Of a DNA stretch of 64,000 nucleotides, positions 33,747 through 43,963 are shown in pieces. The position numbers and the translations under genes were made by a program. The stretch comes from Caenispirillum salinarum AK4. GTDB lineage: Bacteria; Pseudomonadota; Alphaproteobacteria; Rhodospirillales; Rhodospirillaceae. The stretch's first letter is position 1. Each line of letters begins with the position of its first letter. The notes under the pieces are model-generated. The model saw nothing but the letters and a program-made list of their open reading frames with translations, had not been told where the DNA came from and did no database searches. The stretch covers positions 1-64,000 of the forward strand of contig NZ_ANHY01000020.1 in the NCBI RefSeq assembly GCF_000315795.1, read 5' to 3'.

Positions 33747-34921
33747 GAGGGCTCTATCCAGTGCGGCAGGAAGCGGCTGAGATTGCGGGTGATGGGTCCG
33801 GCGTCCTCACGCACGGCGAGGCCACAGGCGGCGTCACCGACGATCCACGACCCGAGCACGGTGTGCACCTCGCTGCCATCGGCCCGGCGGAAGACGGGCA
33901 GCGGCGCATATTCCTGCGCAACCCAGCCCTCCGCGCCATAGGCGCCGTCGGCCTCGACCGTCTCGTGATCCGGCCGCACGATGGCGATGTTGTCGCCTTC
34001 GCGCGAATACAGCGGCTTGCGGACGTAGGACGGCGACAGGTCCTCGTTCGCCTCGCCCCAAAAGAAGGCCGGCAGCAGGTTGGGATGGCCCCGGAAGCGC
34101 TTCCACAACAGCGCCAGCAGACCCTTGTTGGACAGCACCGCCTTCCACGGCGGCTCCACGATCATGCAGCCGGCGCCGGCCAGGTCGCGGGCGGCATCGT
34201 CGCGCAGCATCATTTCCCACGGATACAGCTTGAACAGGGCGCCGATGACGTTGGCGTCGGCATCGGCCAGCCGCCCCAGCACATCCACGCCGATGTCCTC
34301 CATGAACACGAAATGCGGCGTGATGCCGGCCTGCTCGGCACAGTCCTCCAGATAGCGCACCGTCTGGCGATCCTCCTCCGAGCCCCGGCAGGCGGCGAAG
34401 TGGACGTGCCCGCCGTCGGGCCAGATCTCGCCCAACCGGTCGATCAGATGTTCCTGAATGCTGTTGAACTGGTCGGCGCCTTCGGGCAGCACGCCGGCGG
34501 CGACGCGATCCTCCAGCCACAGCCATTGGAAGTAGGCGGACTCGTAAAGGCTGGTGGGCGTGTCGGCATTGTACTCCAGCAGCTTGGCCGGGCCCTCGCC
34601 GGTATACGCCAGGTCGAAGCGGCCGTAGAGGCTGGGAGCACCGGCCTTCCAGCTTTCGGCGACAAGGTCCCAGTGTTCGCGCGGAATGGCGAGCTTCGTC
34701 AGCGTTTCCTCGTCCCGCACGGCATCGTCCACGACCGCCAGACACATCTGATGCAGCTCCGCCGTCGGGTCCTCCAGGTCGTCCTCGATCTGGCGGAGCG
34801 TGAAGGCGTAGGCGGCGGACTCGTCCCAGTAGGGCTCGCCGTACATGGAATGGAAGGTGAAGCCGAGACTCTCGGCCGTGGCCCGCCAGTCGGGGCGTTC
34901 CGGAAGGTCGATGCGCTGCAT
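33743..34921 (-). CDS. glutathionylspermidine synthase-like ATP-grasp ligase
   Basis: A 392-residue homologue of the GSP synthase C-terminal domain (YgiC/YjfC). Motifs: EYNADTPTSLYESAYFQWLW, then FAACRGSEEDRQTVRYLED, LFKLYPWEMMLRD, and the ATP-grasp end with WKAVLSNKGLLALLWK, VRKPLYSREGDNI and the GSWIVGDAACGLAVRED terminal. The amidase half of true GSP synthase is absent. It would form an amide between a carboxylate and amine using ATP; substrates are unknown. ATG at 34921 gives the typical start with an R-x-D-W-x-x-x-A-E helix. Confidence 0.85.
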   Translation of the reverse strand: MQRIDLPERPDWRATAESLGFTFHSMYGEPYWDESAAYAFTLRQIEDDLEDPTAELHQMCLAVVDDAVRDEETLTKLAIPREHWDLVAESWKAGAPSLYGRFDLAYTGEGPAKLLEYNADTPTSLYESAYFQWLWLEDRVAAGVLPEGADQFNSIQEHLIDRLGEIWPDGGHVHFAACRGSEEDRQTVRYLEDCAEQAGITPHFVFMEDIGVDVLGRLADADANVIGALFKLYPWEMMLRDDAARDLAGAGCMIVEPPWKAVLSNKGLLALLWKRFRGHPNLLPAFFWGEANEDLSPSYVRKPLYSREGDNIAIVRPDHETVEADGAYGAEGWVAQEYAPLPVFRRADGSEVHTVLGSWIVGDAACGLAVREDAGPITRNLSRFLPHWIEPS

Positions 34922-35044
34922 GAACGGGCCGGGATCTGGGGCAGGAACGGAATCGCCCGAAACGGTAGCCCGCAAGACTGGCAGGAGCAACCGGAAAGGG
35001 TGACACCGTCCTGCCGCCGTGGCGTCGCGAGTCGCCCCCGCCCG

Positions 35045-36727
35045 TCAGCCGCTCAGCCAGGTCGCCTCGAACACCTCCAGCGGGGCCGGCCGGCCGAACA
35101 GGAAGCCCTGGATGACGGAGCATCCGATCCGCCGGACCTCCCGCGCCTGCTCGTCGGTCTCCACACCTTCAGCGACCACCCGCAGGTCGTAGGCGTCCGC
35201 CAGATTGGCGATGGCCTGGACGAGAGCCGTATCGCGAGGTTCGCCCGGCAGCGCCTGGACGAAGGCGCGATCGACCTTGATCTCGTCCACCGGCAGCCGC
35301 GCCAGGTATTGCAGCGAGCTGTAGCCCGTGCCGAAGTCATCAATGGAGGTGGAAACCCCCGCCTCCGACAAGTCCCGAAGGGTGGTGACGGCGGCATCCA
35401 TGTCCCGGATCAGGCTGTCTTCCGTGACCTCCAGACGCACTGCTCCTGCCGGCACGTCGTGCCGCCTCAAGGTTTCCATCACCGACGTCGCCAGACCCGC
35501 ATCGGCAAGCTGGCTGCCGGAGAGGTTGAGGCTGATCGTGCCCCGCAGGCGCCCCTGCCACAGCTTGAGGATGCGGCAGGCCTCTTCCATGACCCACGCG
35601 AAGACGTCGGAGGCCAGGCCGCTTTCCTCAACGGCCGGAATGAAGTCCGCCGGCGAGACAAGACCGCGAACGGGGTGGTTCCAGCGCAGCAGCGCCTCCG
35701 CCCCGACAAGGGCGCCGGACTGCGCGTCGACCTGGGGCTGGAGGTACAGCGCGAACTGGTCTGTGCGCAGGGCCTCGTTCAACTCTGCCGTCAGACGGGT
35801 CCGCAGACGGATCGCCTCCTGCAGGGACGACGAGTGATAGGCGACGCTGCTCTTGGGCTGGTCGCGCGTCGATCGCAGCGCGACCTCGGCTTGACCGACA
35901 AGCGTGTAGGCGTCGGTGTCGCAGGCGAAACAGTCGGCGACGCCCAGGCAGGAGCGCAGGCGCAGTTCCTCTCCCTGGACGTTGATGACACTGCCCAGCG
36001 CAACCGAGATTTTCGCAAGCGCGGATTGCAGCGCCGCCGCGTCGCCGACGCCCCTGAGAAGCACCAGGAACTTGTCTCCGCCCATGGACGCCACCATGCC
36101 GGTGTCGTCGATGACGTTCAGCAGTCGGCCGGCCAGTTCACGCAGAACCACGTCGCCGATGCGGTAGCCATAGGTCGCGTTAAGCGCGCCGAAATTGCGG
36201 ATGTTGATGGCTACGAGAACAACGCCTCGCCCCTGCCGCCGCCCTGCGCCCAGGGCGCGGTCGAGGCGGTCGAGCAGGTGGAAGCGGTTGGCGACTCCGG
36301 TAACCGGCTCCAGCCGCCCGTGGTAGTGGTCGAGTTCGTCGGTGGCCGGCGTCGGGCCGGTCAGGCGCCGGTGCGAGATGATCGCCTGCCGCCCGTCCGC
36401 CCCGGTGAACGCGGAAAGGGAAACGTTGTACCACCGCATGGCCGTGGGTGAATGGCAGGGGTACTCGTGGGAAAAGCTCTCGATGGCGCCGCTGAGGACA
36501 TCGCGCAGCCCGGTTGCGACCTGCGCGGCATCGGGATGGTCCGGCGCGCTGCGGCAGATATCCAGGTAATTGGACCCCACGCCGCCGCGGTCTAGATCGC
36601 CGCCATTCTCGTCGCAGAACCGGCGCCAGGCCTGGTTCACGAAAACGATGATCCCGTCGGTTCCTGTGATAGCGATCGGATCCTGGAACTGATCCAGCCA
36701 GAACCCTGCCCCGGTCACTGCGGTCAT
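35045..36727 (-). CDS. PAS-GGDEF-EAL protein, probable c-di-GMP phosphodiesterase
   Basis: A 560-residue protein. Residues about 5-125 are a PAS sensor (DPIAITGTDGIIVFVNQAWR). Residues about 140-295 are a GGDEF domain with SMGGDKF instead of GGDEF, so cyclase activity is doubtful though an allosteric GTP site may remain. Residues about 315-555 are an EAL domain with AEALLRWNHP, the LNLSGSQL, EVTEDS, IDDFGTGYSS and VAEGVETDEQ motifs, all the catalytic acids present. It is likely a phosphodiesterase. The ATG at 36727 has GGGGGA upstream. No neighbours show its pathway. Confidence 0.9.
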   Translation of the reverse strand: MTAVTGAGFWLDQFQDPIAITGTDGIIVFVNQAWRRFCDENGGDLDRGGVGSNYLDICRSAPDHPDAAQVATGLRDVLSGAIESFSHEYPCHSPTAMRWYNVSLSAFTGADGRQAIISHRRLTGPTPATDELDHYHGRLEPVTGVANRFHLLDRLDRALGAGRRQGRGVVLVAINIRNFGALNATYGYRIGDVVLRELAGRLLNVIDDTGMVASMGGDKFLVLLRGVGDAAALQSALAKISVALGSVINVQGEELRLRSCLGVADCFACDTDAYTLVGQAEVALRSTRDQPKSSVAYHSSSLQEAIRLRTRLTAELNEALRTDQFALYLQPQVDAQSGALVGAEALLRWNHPVRGLVSPADFIPAVEESGLASDVFAWVMEEACRILKLWQGRLRGTISLNLSGSQLADAGLATSVMETLRRHDVPAGAVRLEVTEDSLIRDMDAAVTTLRDLSEAGVSTSIDDFGTGYSSLQYLARLPVDEIKVDRAFVQALPGEPRDTALVQAIANLADAYDLRVVAEGVETDEQAREVRRIGCSVIQGFLFGRPAPLEVFEATWLSG

Positions 36728-36916
36728 GGCGTCCCCCGTGACTGGTTCAAAGCGAAAACACCCTGGCGACCGCAGCGGCACCCCGCAACCTTACCGGATC
36801 AATGCCTACGTCGAACGGCCTACTCCATTCAACAGATGCTCCCGCTCCGCCGTTGCCACGAAGAAGACTTGTCACAGGTGTTATGTTGAGCAAGCCGATT
36901 CCTGGCCCGCCGGACC

Positions 36917-37660
36917 TCAATCCAGATACCGCGCCAGCAGCGCCTCAACCTCGGCCACGGCCTCGCCCGCGGGGCGGTAGAGGGTGTGGTCGAAGCAGCG
37001 GTCGGGTATGACGTCCGAGGGCTCGAGGTTGTTCAGAATAGTCGGTCCCGGCGCCTCCAGCCCCATGCGCGCCACCGGCAGCACCTGGCCCGAGGTGCCG
37101 ACGACCAGCAGCACGTCCCGGGGCCGCAAGCTGTCCATGGCGCGCTGAAGGGTGCGGTACTCGGGCGCCATCTCGCCGAAGAACACCACTCCCGGCTTGA
37201 CGCCGCGGGTGGAGCCGCAGTCGGGGCACGCGTCCTGGTCCACGGTCCAGGGGCCGAGGCCGTGCTCCCACTCATAATCGCAGTCGTAGCACCGCATGTC
37301 CTGAAGGCGGCCGTGCAGGTGGCAGACATCCGTGCACCCAGCGCGCTCCAGCAGGTCGTCGACGTTCTGGGTGAGGATGTGCGTCGGCCAGCGCGTCTGC
37401 CAGCGGGCGACGGCGTCGTGTGCCGGGTTCGGGTCGGCCTTGGCGGCGGCCTCGCGCCTGGCCTGATAGAAGCCGTGCACCAGCTCCAGGTTGTCCCGCC
37501 AGTTGTCGAAATTGCACACCGTGTCGATGTCGTGGCCTTCCCACAGTCCGCCCGCATCCCGGAAGGTGCGGATGCCGCTTTCGGCGCTCAGGCCCGCGCC
37601 CGAGAGAATCATGAGCTGCGGCGGCGCGTCGTTGGCCCATTCGCCCTTCATGGTGAACAT
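36917..37660 (-). CDS. cobB: sirtuin NAD-dependent protein deacylase
   Basis: A 247-residue class III sirtuin-like protein. NAD motif GAGLSAESGIRTFRD at 21-35, catalytic TQNVDDLL and HLHGR, zinc fingers CYDCDYEW and CPDCG, and the C-terminal VVGTSGQVLPV and NNLEPS motifs are all present. It should deacylate lysines on enzymes such as acetyl-CoA synthetase. The long form starts at ATG 37660 with GAAGG upstream. Confidence 0.9.
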   Translation of the reverse strand: MFTMKGEWANDAPPQLMILSGAGLSAESGIRTFRDAGGLWEGHDIDTVCNFDNWRDNLELVHGFYQARREAAAKADPNPAHDAVARWQTRWPTHILTQNVDDLLERAGCTDVCHLHGRLQDMRCYDCDYEWEHGLGPWTVDQDACPDCGSTRGVKPGVVFFGEMAPEYRTLQRAMDSLRPRDVLLVVGTSGQVLPVARMGLEAPGPTILNNLEPSDVIPDRCFDHTLYRPAGEAVAEVEALLARYLD

Positions 37661-37749
37661 GCTCGGCCCTTCCCTGTGTGACGGTGTGCTGCGCGGTGAT
37701 GTCCGACCATACGTCCGGCCGGCAAGCGGCTCAACTCGCGGAGACGGAA

Positions 37750-37782
37750 ACGCCCGCCGGAGGGGCCTCCCCCGGCGGGCGT
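37750..37782 (-). terminator. terminator after the aspartate aminotransferase gene
   Basis: An 11-base perfect inverted repeat (ACGCCCGCCGG with its complement) closes a further GGGG/CCCC pairing; the complement strand then has TTTCC. It ends the leftward aminotransferase transcript. Confidence 0.7.
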
Positions 37783-37812
37783 CTCATTCTGCGAATCGAG
37801 CCGCAGACGCGC

Positions 37813-39337
<1,525 letters not shown>

Positions 39338-39874
39338 ATGCGCCTCATTCGGACCGTCGCCGTCCTGTCCCTGACCGCCGTTGCCGGTGGGCTCGCGCTC
39401 GCCGCCGCCGACGCGCCCGCCACCGATGCGGCCTATGCCGCCGGGGCCTTGCATGCGTCCCTGGCGCGGCCCGGCTCCGCCATCGCCATCGAGGCCGAGA
39501 CGGGAACACGCCTGCGCGTGCGCGCCGAGGCGGTGGAGAGCGACCAGGGCATGATCCGGGTCGCCCTGTTCGCCGACGCCGACGCCTTCGACGGCAGCGC
39601 CGACGACGCCCGGCCGTTGGAGGTCCAGGCCGTGCCCGCTGCGCCGGGCCGCGTTACCGCCGTGTTCGACGGCCTGTCGCCCGGCCGCTATGCCGTGCGC
39701 GTGCTGCACGACGAGAACGACAACGGCATCCTCGACCGCGTTTTCGGCCTGTTCACGCTGGAAGGCGAAGGGGTCAGCAACGACGCCGACCCAGAGCGTG
39801 CCCGCTTCGACCAGGCCGCCTTCGAGGTCCCGAAGACAGGCTCCGTGACGGTGGACGTCGACCTGCAGTATTGA
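39338..39874 (+). CDS. DUF2141 periplasmic protein
   Basis: A 178-residue secreted protein. Residues 1-24 are a signal peptide (MRLIRTVAVLSLTAVAGGLA). Residues about 55-178 form a DUF2141 domain: IRVALFADADAF, LSPGRYAVRVLHDENDNGIL, GVSNDADP and the DVDLQY end. DUF2141 is an immunoglobulin-like domain in periplasmic proteins of unknown role. The 3' side carries a 32-base repeat that recurs after another gene. Confidence 0.85.
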   Translation: MRLIRTVAVLSLTAVAGGLALAAADAPATDAAYAAGALHASLARPGSAIAIEAETGTRLRVRAEAVESDQGMIRVALFADADAFDGSADDARPLEVQAVPAAPGRVTAVFDGLSPGRYAVRVLHDENDNGILDRVFGLFTLEGEGVSNDADPERARFDQAAFEVPKTGSVTVDVDLQY

Positions 39875-39907
39875 TGAAACTGTACGTCCTGCCGCTTCGC
39901 GTCAGGA

Positions 39908-39939
39908 CTGCGTTCAGTCGGCACGCAGCCTCACGCGCC
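39908..39939. repeat. 3'-flank repeat, copy A
   Basis: CTGCGTTCAGTCGGCACGCA begins a 32-base element that recurs at 48547-48578 with 30 of 32 identical bases. Both copies have a CTGCG/CGCAG short stem and follow a longer unrelated hairpin. Copy A begins 34 bases after the DUF2141 stop. Confidence 0.8.
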
Positions 39940-40053
39940 TGACCGGTGCGGGGTCGCAGTTGCGACCCTATGCGGGAAACCTTGATCCCGGCGCGCCGCT
40001 GTCCCACCTTCATGCGGACCTGACTCCCGCCGCATGAGACCAAGACAAAGCCC

Positions 40054-42165
40054 ATGAGCGTCGTCCTTCCCATGTACGAGCGTCCGGCCGCCGGCCCGGC
40101 CGCCGACTTCAAGCTCGCGTCCGACTACACGCCCGCCGGCGATCAGCCGCAGGCCATTGCCGAACTGAGCGAAGGCCTGGAGGCCAAGGAGAAGGACCAG
40201 GTGCTGCTGGGCGTCACGGGCTCGGGCAAGACCTTCACCATGGCCTCGCTCATCGCCAACTCGGGCCGCCCGGCGCTGGTGCTGGCGCCCAACAAGACGC
40301 TGGCGGCGCAGTTGTACGGCGAGATGAAGGCGTTCTTTCCCGACAACGCGGTGGAATACTTCGTCTCCTACTACGACTACTACCAGCCGGAAGCCTACGT
40401 CCCGCGCACCGATACCTACATCGAGAAAGACGCCAGCATCAACGAGCAGATCGACCGCATGCGCCATTCCGCCACCCGCGCGGTGCTGGAGCGGCGCGAC
40501 GTGATCCTGGTGGCGTCGGTCTCGTGCATCTATGGCCTGGGGTCGGTCGAGAGCTATTCGCGGATGACGATCCCCGTGCACGTCGACGACACCATCGACC
40601 GCAAGGATCTGATCAAGCAGCTGGTGGAGCTTCAGTACAAGCGCAACGACGCCGGCTTCTCGCGCGGCTGCTTCCGGGTGCGCGGCGACACCGTGGAAAT
40701 CTTCCCCGCCCACTACGAGGACCGCGCCTGGCGAATCTCCCTGTTCGGCGACGAGGTTGAGGCGATTTCGGAATTCGACCCGCTGACCGGCGAGAAGACC
40801 GGCGGCATGGACCGCGTGACCATCTACCCCAACAGCCACCACGTGACCCCGCGCCCTGCCCTGTCGCAGGCCATCAAGGGCATCAAGGCGGAGTTGACCA
40901 AGCGGCTGGAGGAACTGACCGAGGCCGGCAAGCTGCTGGAGGCCCAGCGGCTGGAGCAGCGCACGCGCTTCGACCTGGAAATGATGGAAAGTACCGGGCA
41001 CTGCAAGGGCATCGAGAACTACAGCCGCTACCTCACCGGCCGCAGCCCCGGCGAGCCGCCGCCGACCCTGTTCGAGTACCTGCCCGAGGACGCCATCTGC
41101 TTCGTCGACGAAAGCCACGTCACGGTGCCGCAGATCGGCGGCATGTTCCGGGGCGACTACGCGCGCAAGCACACGCTGTCCGAATTCGGCTTCCGCCTGC
41201 CGTCGTGCAAGGACAACCGGCCGCTGAAGTTCGAGGAATGGGACGCCATGCGCCCCCAGACCGTCTTCGTCTCCGCCACCCCCGGCCCGTGGGAGATGGA
41301 ACGCACCGGCGGCGTCTTCACAGAACAGGTCATCCGCCCGACGGGCCTCATCGACCCCGTCTGCACCATCCGCCCGGTGGAGAAGCAGGTGGACGACCTG
41401 CTCTACGAGACCCGCGAGTGCGCCGCCAAGGGCCTGCGCGTGCTGGTCACGACGCTCACCAAGCGCATGGCCGAGGACCTGACGGAATACTTAAGCGAAC
41501 AGGGCGTGCGGGTGCGCTACATGCACTCCGACATCGACACGTTGGAGCGCATCGAGATCATCCGCGACCTGCGGCTGGGCGCCTTCGATGTGCTGGTGGG
41601 CATCAACCTGCTGCGCGAGGGCCTGGACATTCCCGAATGCGGGCTTGTGGCGATCCTGGACGCCGACAAGGAAGGCTTCCTGCGCTCCAAGACCTCGCTC
41701 ATCCAGACCATCGGCCGCGCGGCGCGCAACGTGGACGGCCGGGTTCTCCTGTATGCCGACAAGATGACGGAGAGCCTGGACTACGCCATCAACGAAACCA
41801 ATCGCCGCCGCGAGAAACAGCAGGCCTATAACGCCGAGCATGGCATTACGCCGGAAACCGTGCGCTCGCGCATCTCCGACGTGCTGTCCGACGTGGCGGA
41901 GCATGATTACGTCACGGTCTCCACCGGCGACCCGGACGCGCCCCACATGGTCGGCCACAATCTGCGGGCCACCATCGACGACATGCGCAAGCGCATGGTC
42001 GCCGCCGCCGCCGACCTGGAATTCGAGGAAGCCGCCCGCCTGCGCGACGAGATCAAGCGCCTGGAAGCAAGCGAACTGGAACTGCCCACCGCGCCCAACC
42101 CCCACGCACCCAAGCGGGGGATGCCGCAGAAGATGCAGAAGGCGCCGAAGAAGCGCCGGAAGTAA
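40054..42165 (+). CDS. uvrB: excinuclease ABC subunit B
   Basis: A 703-residue UvrB. Walker [11 protein letters not shown]; the beta-hairpin signature [24 protein letters not shown]-box [14 protein letters not shown]; motif VI region [15 protein letters not shown]-terminal UVR domain [18 protein letters not shown]. UvrB verifies damage after UvrA in nucleotide excision repair. Start ATG at 40054 is chosen; another at 40072 is possible. The upstream 180 bases show no recognisable LexA box. A terminator follows at 42227. Confidence 0.95.
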   Translation: MSVVLPMYERPAAGPAADFKLASDYTPAGDQPQAIAELSEGLEAKEKDQVLLGVTGSGKTFTMASLIANSGRPALVLAPNKTLAAQLYGEMKAFFPDNAVEYFVSYYDYYQPEAYVPRTDTYIEKDASINEQIDRMRHSATRAVLERRDVILVASVSCIYGLGSVESYSRMTIPVHVDDTIDRKDLIKQLVELQYKRNDAGFSRGCFRVRGDTVEIFPAHYEDRAWRISLFGDEVEAISEFDPLTGEKTGGMDRVTIYPNSHHVTPRPALSQAIKGIKAELTKRLEELTEAGKLLEAQRLEQRTRFDLEMMESTGHCKGIENYSRYLTGRSPGEPPPTLFEYLPEDAICFVDESHVTVPQIGGMFRGDYARKHTLSEFGFRLPSCKDNRPLKFEEWDAMRPQTVFVSATPGPWEMERTGGVFTEQVIRPTGLIDPVCTIRPVEKQVDDLLYETRECAAKGLRVLVTTLTKRMAEDLTEYLSEQGVRVRYMHSDIDTLERIEIIRDLRLGAFDVLVGINLLREGLDIPECGLVAILDADKEGFLRSKTSLIQTIGRAARNVDGRVLLYADKMTESLDYAINETNRRREKQQAYNAEHGITPETVRSRISDVLSDVAEHDYVTVSTGDPDAPHMVGHNLRATIDDMRKRMVAAAADLEFEEAARLRDEIKRLEASELELPTAPNPHAPKRGMPQKMQKAPKKRRK

Positions 42166-42226
42166 GCGCTGCGCAGCGGCGAAAAGACATGCACAAGGGT
42201 GCCGCTTTTGCACGCCGACAACAGGA

Positions 42227-42254
42227 AAAGGGCCGCCCCTCGGGACGGCCCTTT
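42227..42254 (+). terminator. terminator after uvrB
   Basis: AAAGGGCCG pairs with CGGCCCTTT over a GC-rich loop, followed by T-rich CGCG. The hairpin is symmetric and could also end the small leftward gene at 42289. Confidence 0.7.
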
Positions 42255-42288
42255 CGCGTGACGATCGCCCGGCGCGAAGGCGCGGGTC

Positions 42289-42480
42289 TCAGCTCCGGCC
42301 GGTGGGGCCGCCGAAGGGGCCGGGCGCGCTCATCATGTGGCGCAGCACCGAGAAGCCCTGCAGGGGCGACCCCGAATGGCGGCGACCGGCGCTGGTGCCT
42401 TCAACGCCCACACCCTGGCGGGTGTCGCGCTCACGGTCGACGGTGGTGTAGAAATCTTCGAGATCAGCCGGGCCAAGCAT
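42289..42480 (-). CDS. small protein with its own promoter and palindromic operator
   Basis: A 63-residue protein beginning MLGPADLEDFYTTVDRERDT, then a hydrophilic middle and GSPLQGFSVLRHMMSAPGPF. No family known. GAGGG precedes the ATG. About 85 bases of leader separate it from a strong promoter (TTGACA-17-TGTAAA) whose -35 is within a 14-base palindrome. Such a promoter in an otherwise gene-poor spacer supports a real, regulated gene. A non-coding RNA reading is possible. Confidence 0.5.
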   Translation of the reverse strand: MLGPADLEDFYTTVDRERDTRQGVGVEGTSAGRRHSGSPLQGFSVLRHMMSAPGPFGGPTGRS

Positions 42481-42571
42481 TTCACATCCCTCTTGTTGTC
42501 GTCACTCACTCTCCGATGCCGGCCCGTTTGATACCTTGCCGTAGGGGCACGCCGGGCCTGTGGTTGAGCCC

Positions 42572-42607
42572 TTTACACCCCAACGCAATAAATTTGTCAA
42601 ATGACAA
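42572..42607 (-). promoter_or_regulatory. sigma70-type promoter with overlapping palindrome
   Basis: On the complement, TTGACA (42600-42595), 17-base spacer, TGTAAA (42577-42572). A perfect palindrome TTGTCA-AA-TGACAA (42594-42607) overlaps the -35 element, as an operator would. It points toward the 63-residue gene at 42480. Confidence 0.6.
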
Positions 42608-42734
42608 TCACCCTGCGCAATTTCATGTCCCACAGCTAATCAGTTGGTCTTAGGCGCTTCGCCCTAGGGATACCGCGCCTTCCACCTTTGGCCGGAAGCT
42701 CGGGTACCTTTCGCGGCGCCTTTTTGTCACACTT

Positions 42735-43241
42735 TCAGGTCCGCAGCTTCCAGCGGCGCGCGAAGGCAGGCGGCGAGCTGATTCGCAGGCGTCCGGGCCA
42801 GCATTTGGCGACGGACAGCAAGTGGTCGTCCTGGCTGACCAGTTCAACATCCGCCGCCGCCGCCAGCGCGGCAAACTTGCGGTCGTCGGGATCGGTGATG
42901 GCGTTGAACGCCTCGGGCTCCACCGCGCCCGTGTATTCGTAGCCGCCCTCGAACAGGTCGGCCACCGGCTTGCGCGACAGCGGCGGGATCTTGCGCACGA
43001 TCCGCTCCGTCTCGCGCCGGGTGGCGGCATTCCACACCAGTGTCAAAGTGCCGCGCCGCACGGCGTCGATGATTCGGCCCGACGCGCTGCCGGGCGAGAA
43101 ACCGGCGGCGACGAAGACGTTGGTGTCCAGCACCACGCCCACGGGCTCGGCGCCGCCTGGTCCTTCGCCCTCGGCGCCGAAGGGGCTGTCGGCCCGGCCC
43201 TCGGCGTGGCTGCCGTTGTCGGTCTCGGTGTCGGTGGTCAT
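42735..43241 (-). CDS. PIN-domain protein
   Basis: A 168-residue protein. After a 30-residue acidic tail, the PIN fold begins VGVVLDTNVFVAAGFSPGSA (first catalytic Asp), followed by VWNAATRRETERIV (second acid), ITDPDDRKFAALAAAADVELVSQDDHLL (third and fourth acids). PIN domains are RNases. The start overlaps the amidotransferase stop (ATGA). It is not paired with a classic antitoxin, so a role other than VapC-like toxin is likely. Confidence 0.8.
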   Translation of the reverse strand: MTTDTETDNGSHAEGRADSPFGAEGEGPGGAEPVGVVLDTNVFVAAGFSPGSASGRIIDAVRRGTLTLVWNAATRRETERIVRKIPPLSRKPVADLFEGGYEYTGAVEPEAFNAITDPDDRKFAALAAAADVELVSQDDHLLSVAKCWPGRLRISSPPAFARRWKLRT

Positions 43242-43963
43242 GCGGCGCACTCCCCTCCGCGGTTTTCCATGCACCGGCGCGCTTGCGCCACCAGCGCCTT
43301 CAGGAGTTCCGACTGGCTCTGTGCATAGAACAGGAACTCCGGATGCCACTGCACCCCGACCAGCAACGGATCGGCGGCGCGCTCGATTCCCTGTACGATA
43401 CCATGTTCGTCGCGCGCGACGATGCGCAGGTCGGTTCCAGGGCGGTCGATGGCCTGGTGATGCAGGCTGTTGACCTTGATCCGCTTGCGCCCGAGCAGGC
43501 TGAGCAGACGCGAATCGTCCTCCACCTCCACCCACTTCTTCGGCAGGATGGTCCGCATGTAGGGTGCCTGGGCGTAGACCTCGCGGATTTCCTGATGCAG
43601 CGTGCCGCCGCAGTGGATGTTGATCATCTGAGCCCCGCGGCAGACGCCCAGCACCGGCAGCCGGCGCTCGAACGCCACGTCCAGCGCCCGGCGCTCCAGT
43701 TCGTCGCGTTCCGGATCAAGCCGCACGTCCAGCGTCAGTTCGCCGCCGTAGAGTTCAGCGCCGATGTCATCGCCGCCGCCCAGCAGCAGGCCGTCCACCT
43801 CGTCCAGCACGCGCTCGTCGTCGGTCGCCGTGATGCGCTGCGCCCGGGCCCCGGCAATGCGCAGGGCCAGGCGATTGAACGCCCACATCCAGCGACCGCC
43901 GCGCCGGCTGGCGGTGACGCCGATGACCGGTCGTCCTGACGCGCCGTGAAAGCTCGCCATCAT
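43238..43963 (-). CDS. class I glutamine amidotransferase, peptidase C26 type
   Basis: A 241-residue amidotransferase-fold protein. RPVIGVTASRRG, LLLGGGDDIGAELY, the nucleophile in LPVLGVCRGAQMINI, a histidine region VNSLHHQAIDRP and VGVQWHPEF (catalytic His-x-Glu) are the C26 motifs. Members hydrolyse gamma-glutamyl bonds such as gamma-Glu-GABA. Two start codons overlap the upstream stop; the second (43960) has the better ribosome binding site spacing. Confidence 0.85.
   Translation of the reverse strand: MMASFHGASGRPVIGVTASRRGGRWMWAFNRLALRIAGARAQRITATDDERVLDEVDGLLLGGGDDIGAELYGGELTLDVRLDPERDELERRALDVAFERRLPVLGVCRGAQMINIHCGGTLHQEIREVYAQAPYMRTILPKKWVEVEDDSRLLSLLGRKRIKVNSLHHQAIDRPGTDLRIVARDEHGIVQGIERAADPLLVGVQWHPEFLFYAQSQSELLKALVAQARRCMENRGGECAA

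Noticed and set aside
39880..40053. LexA box upstream of uvrB
   Set aside because: No GTTC-N7-GTTC or similar direct repeat was seen.
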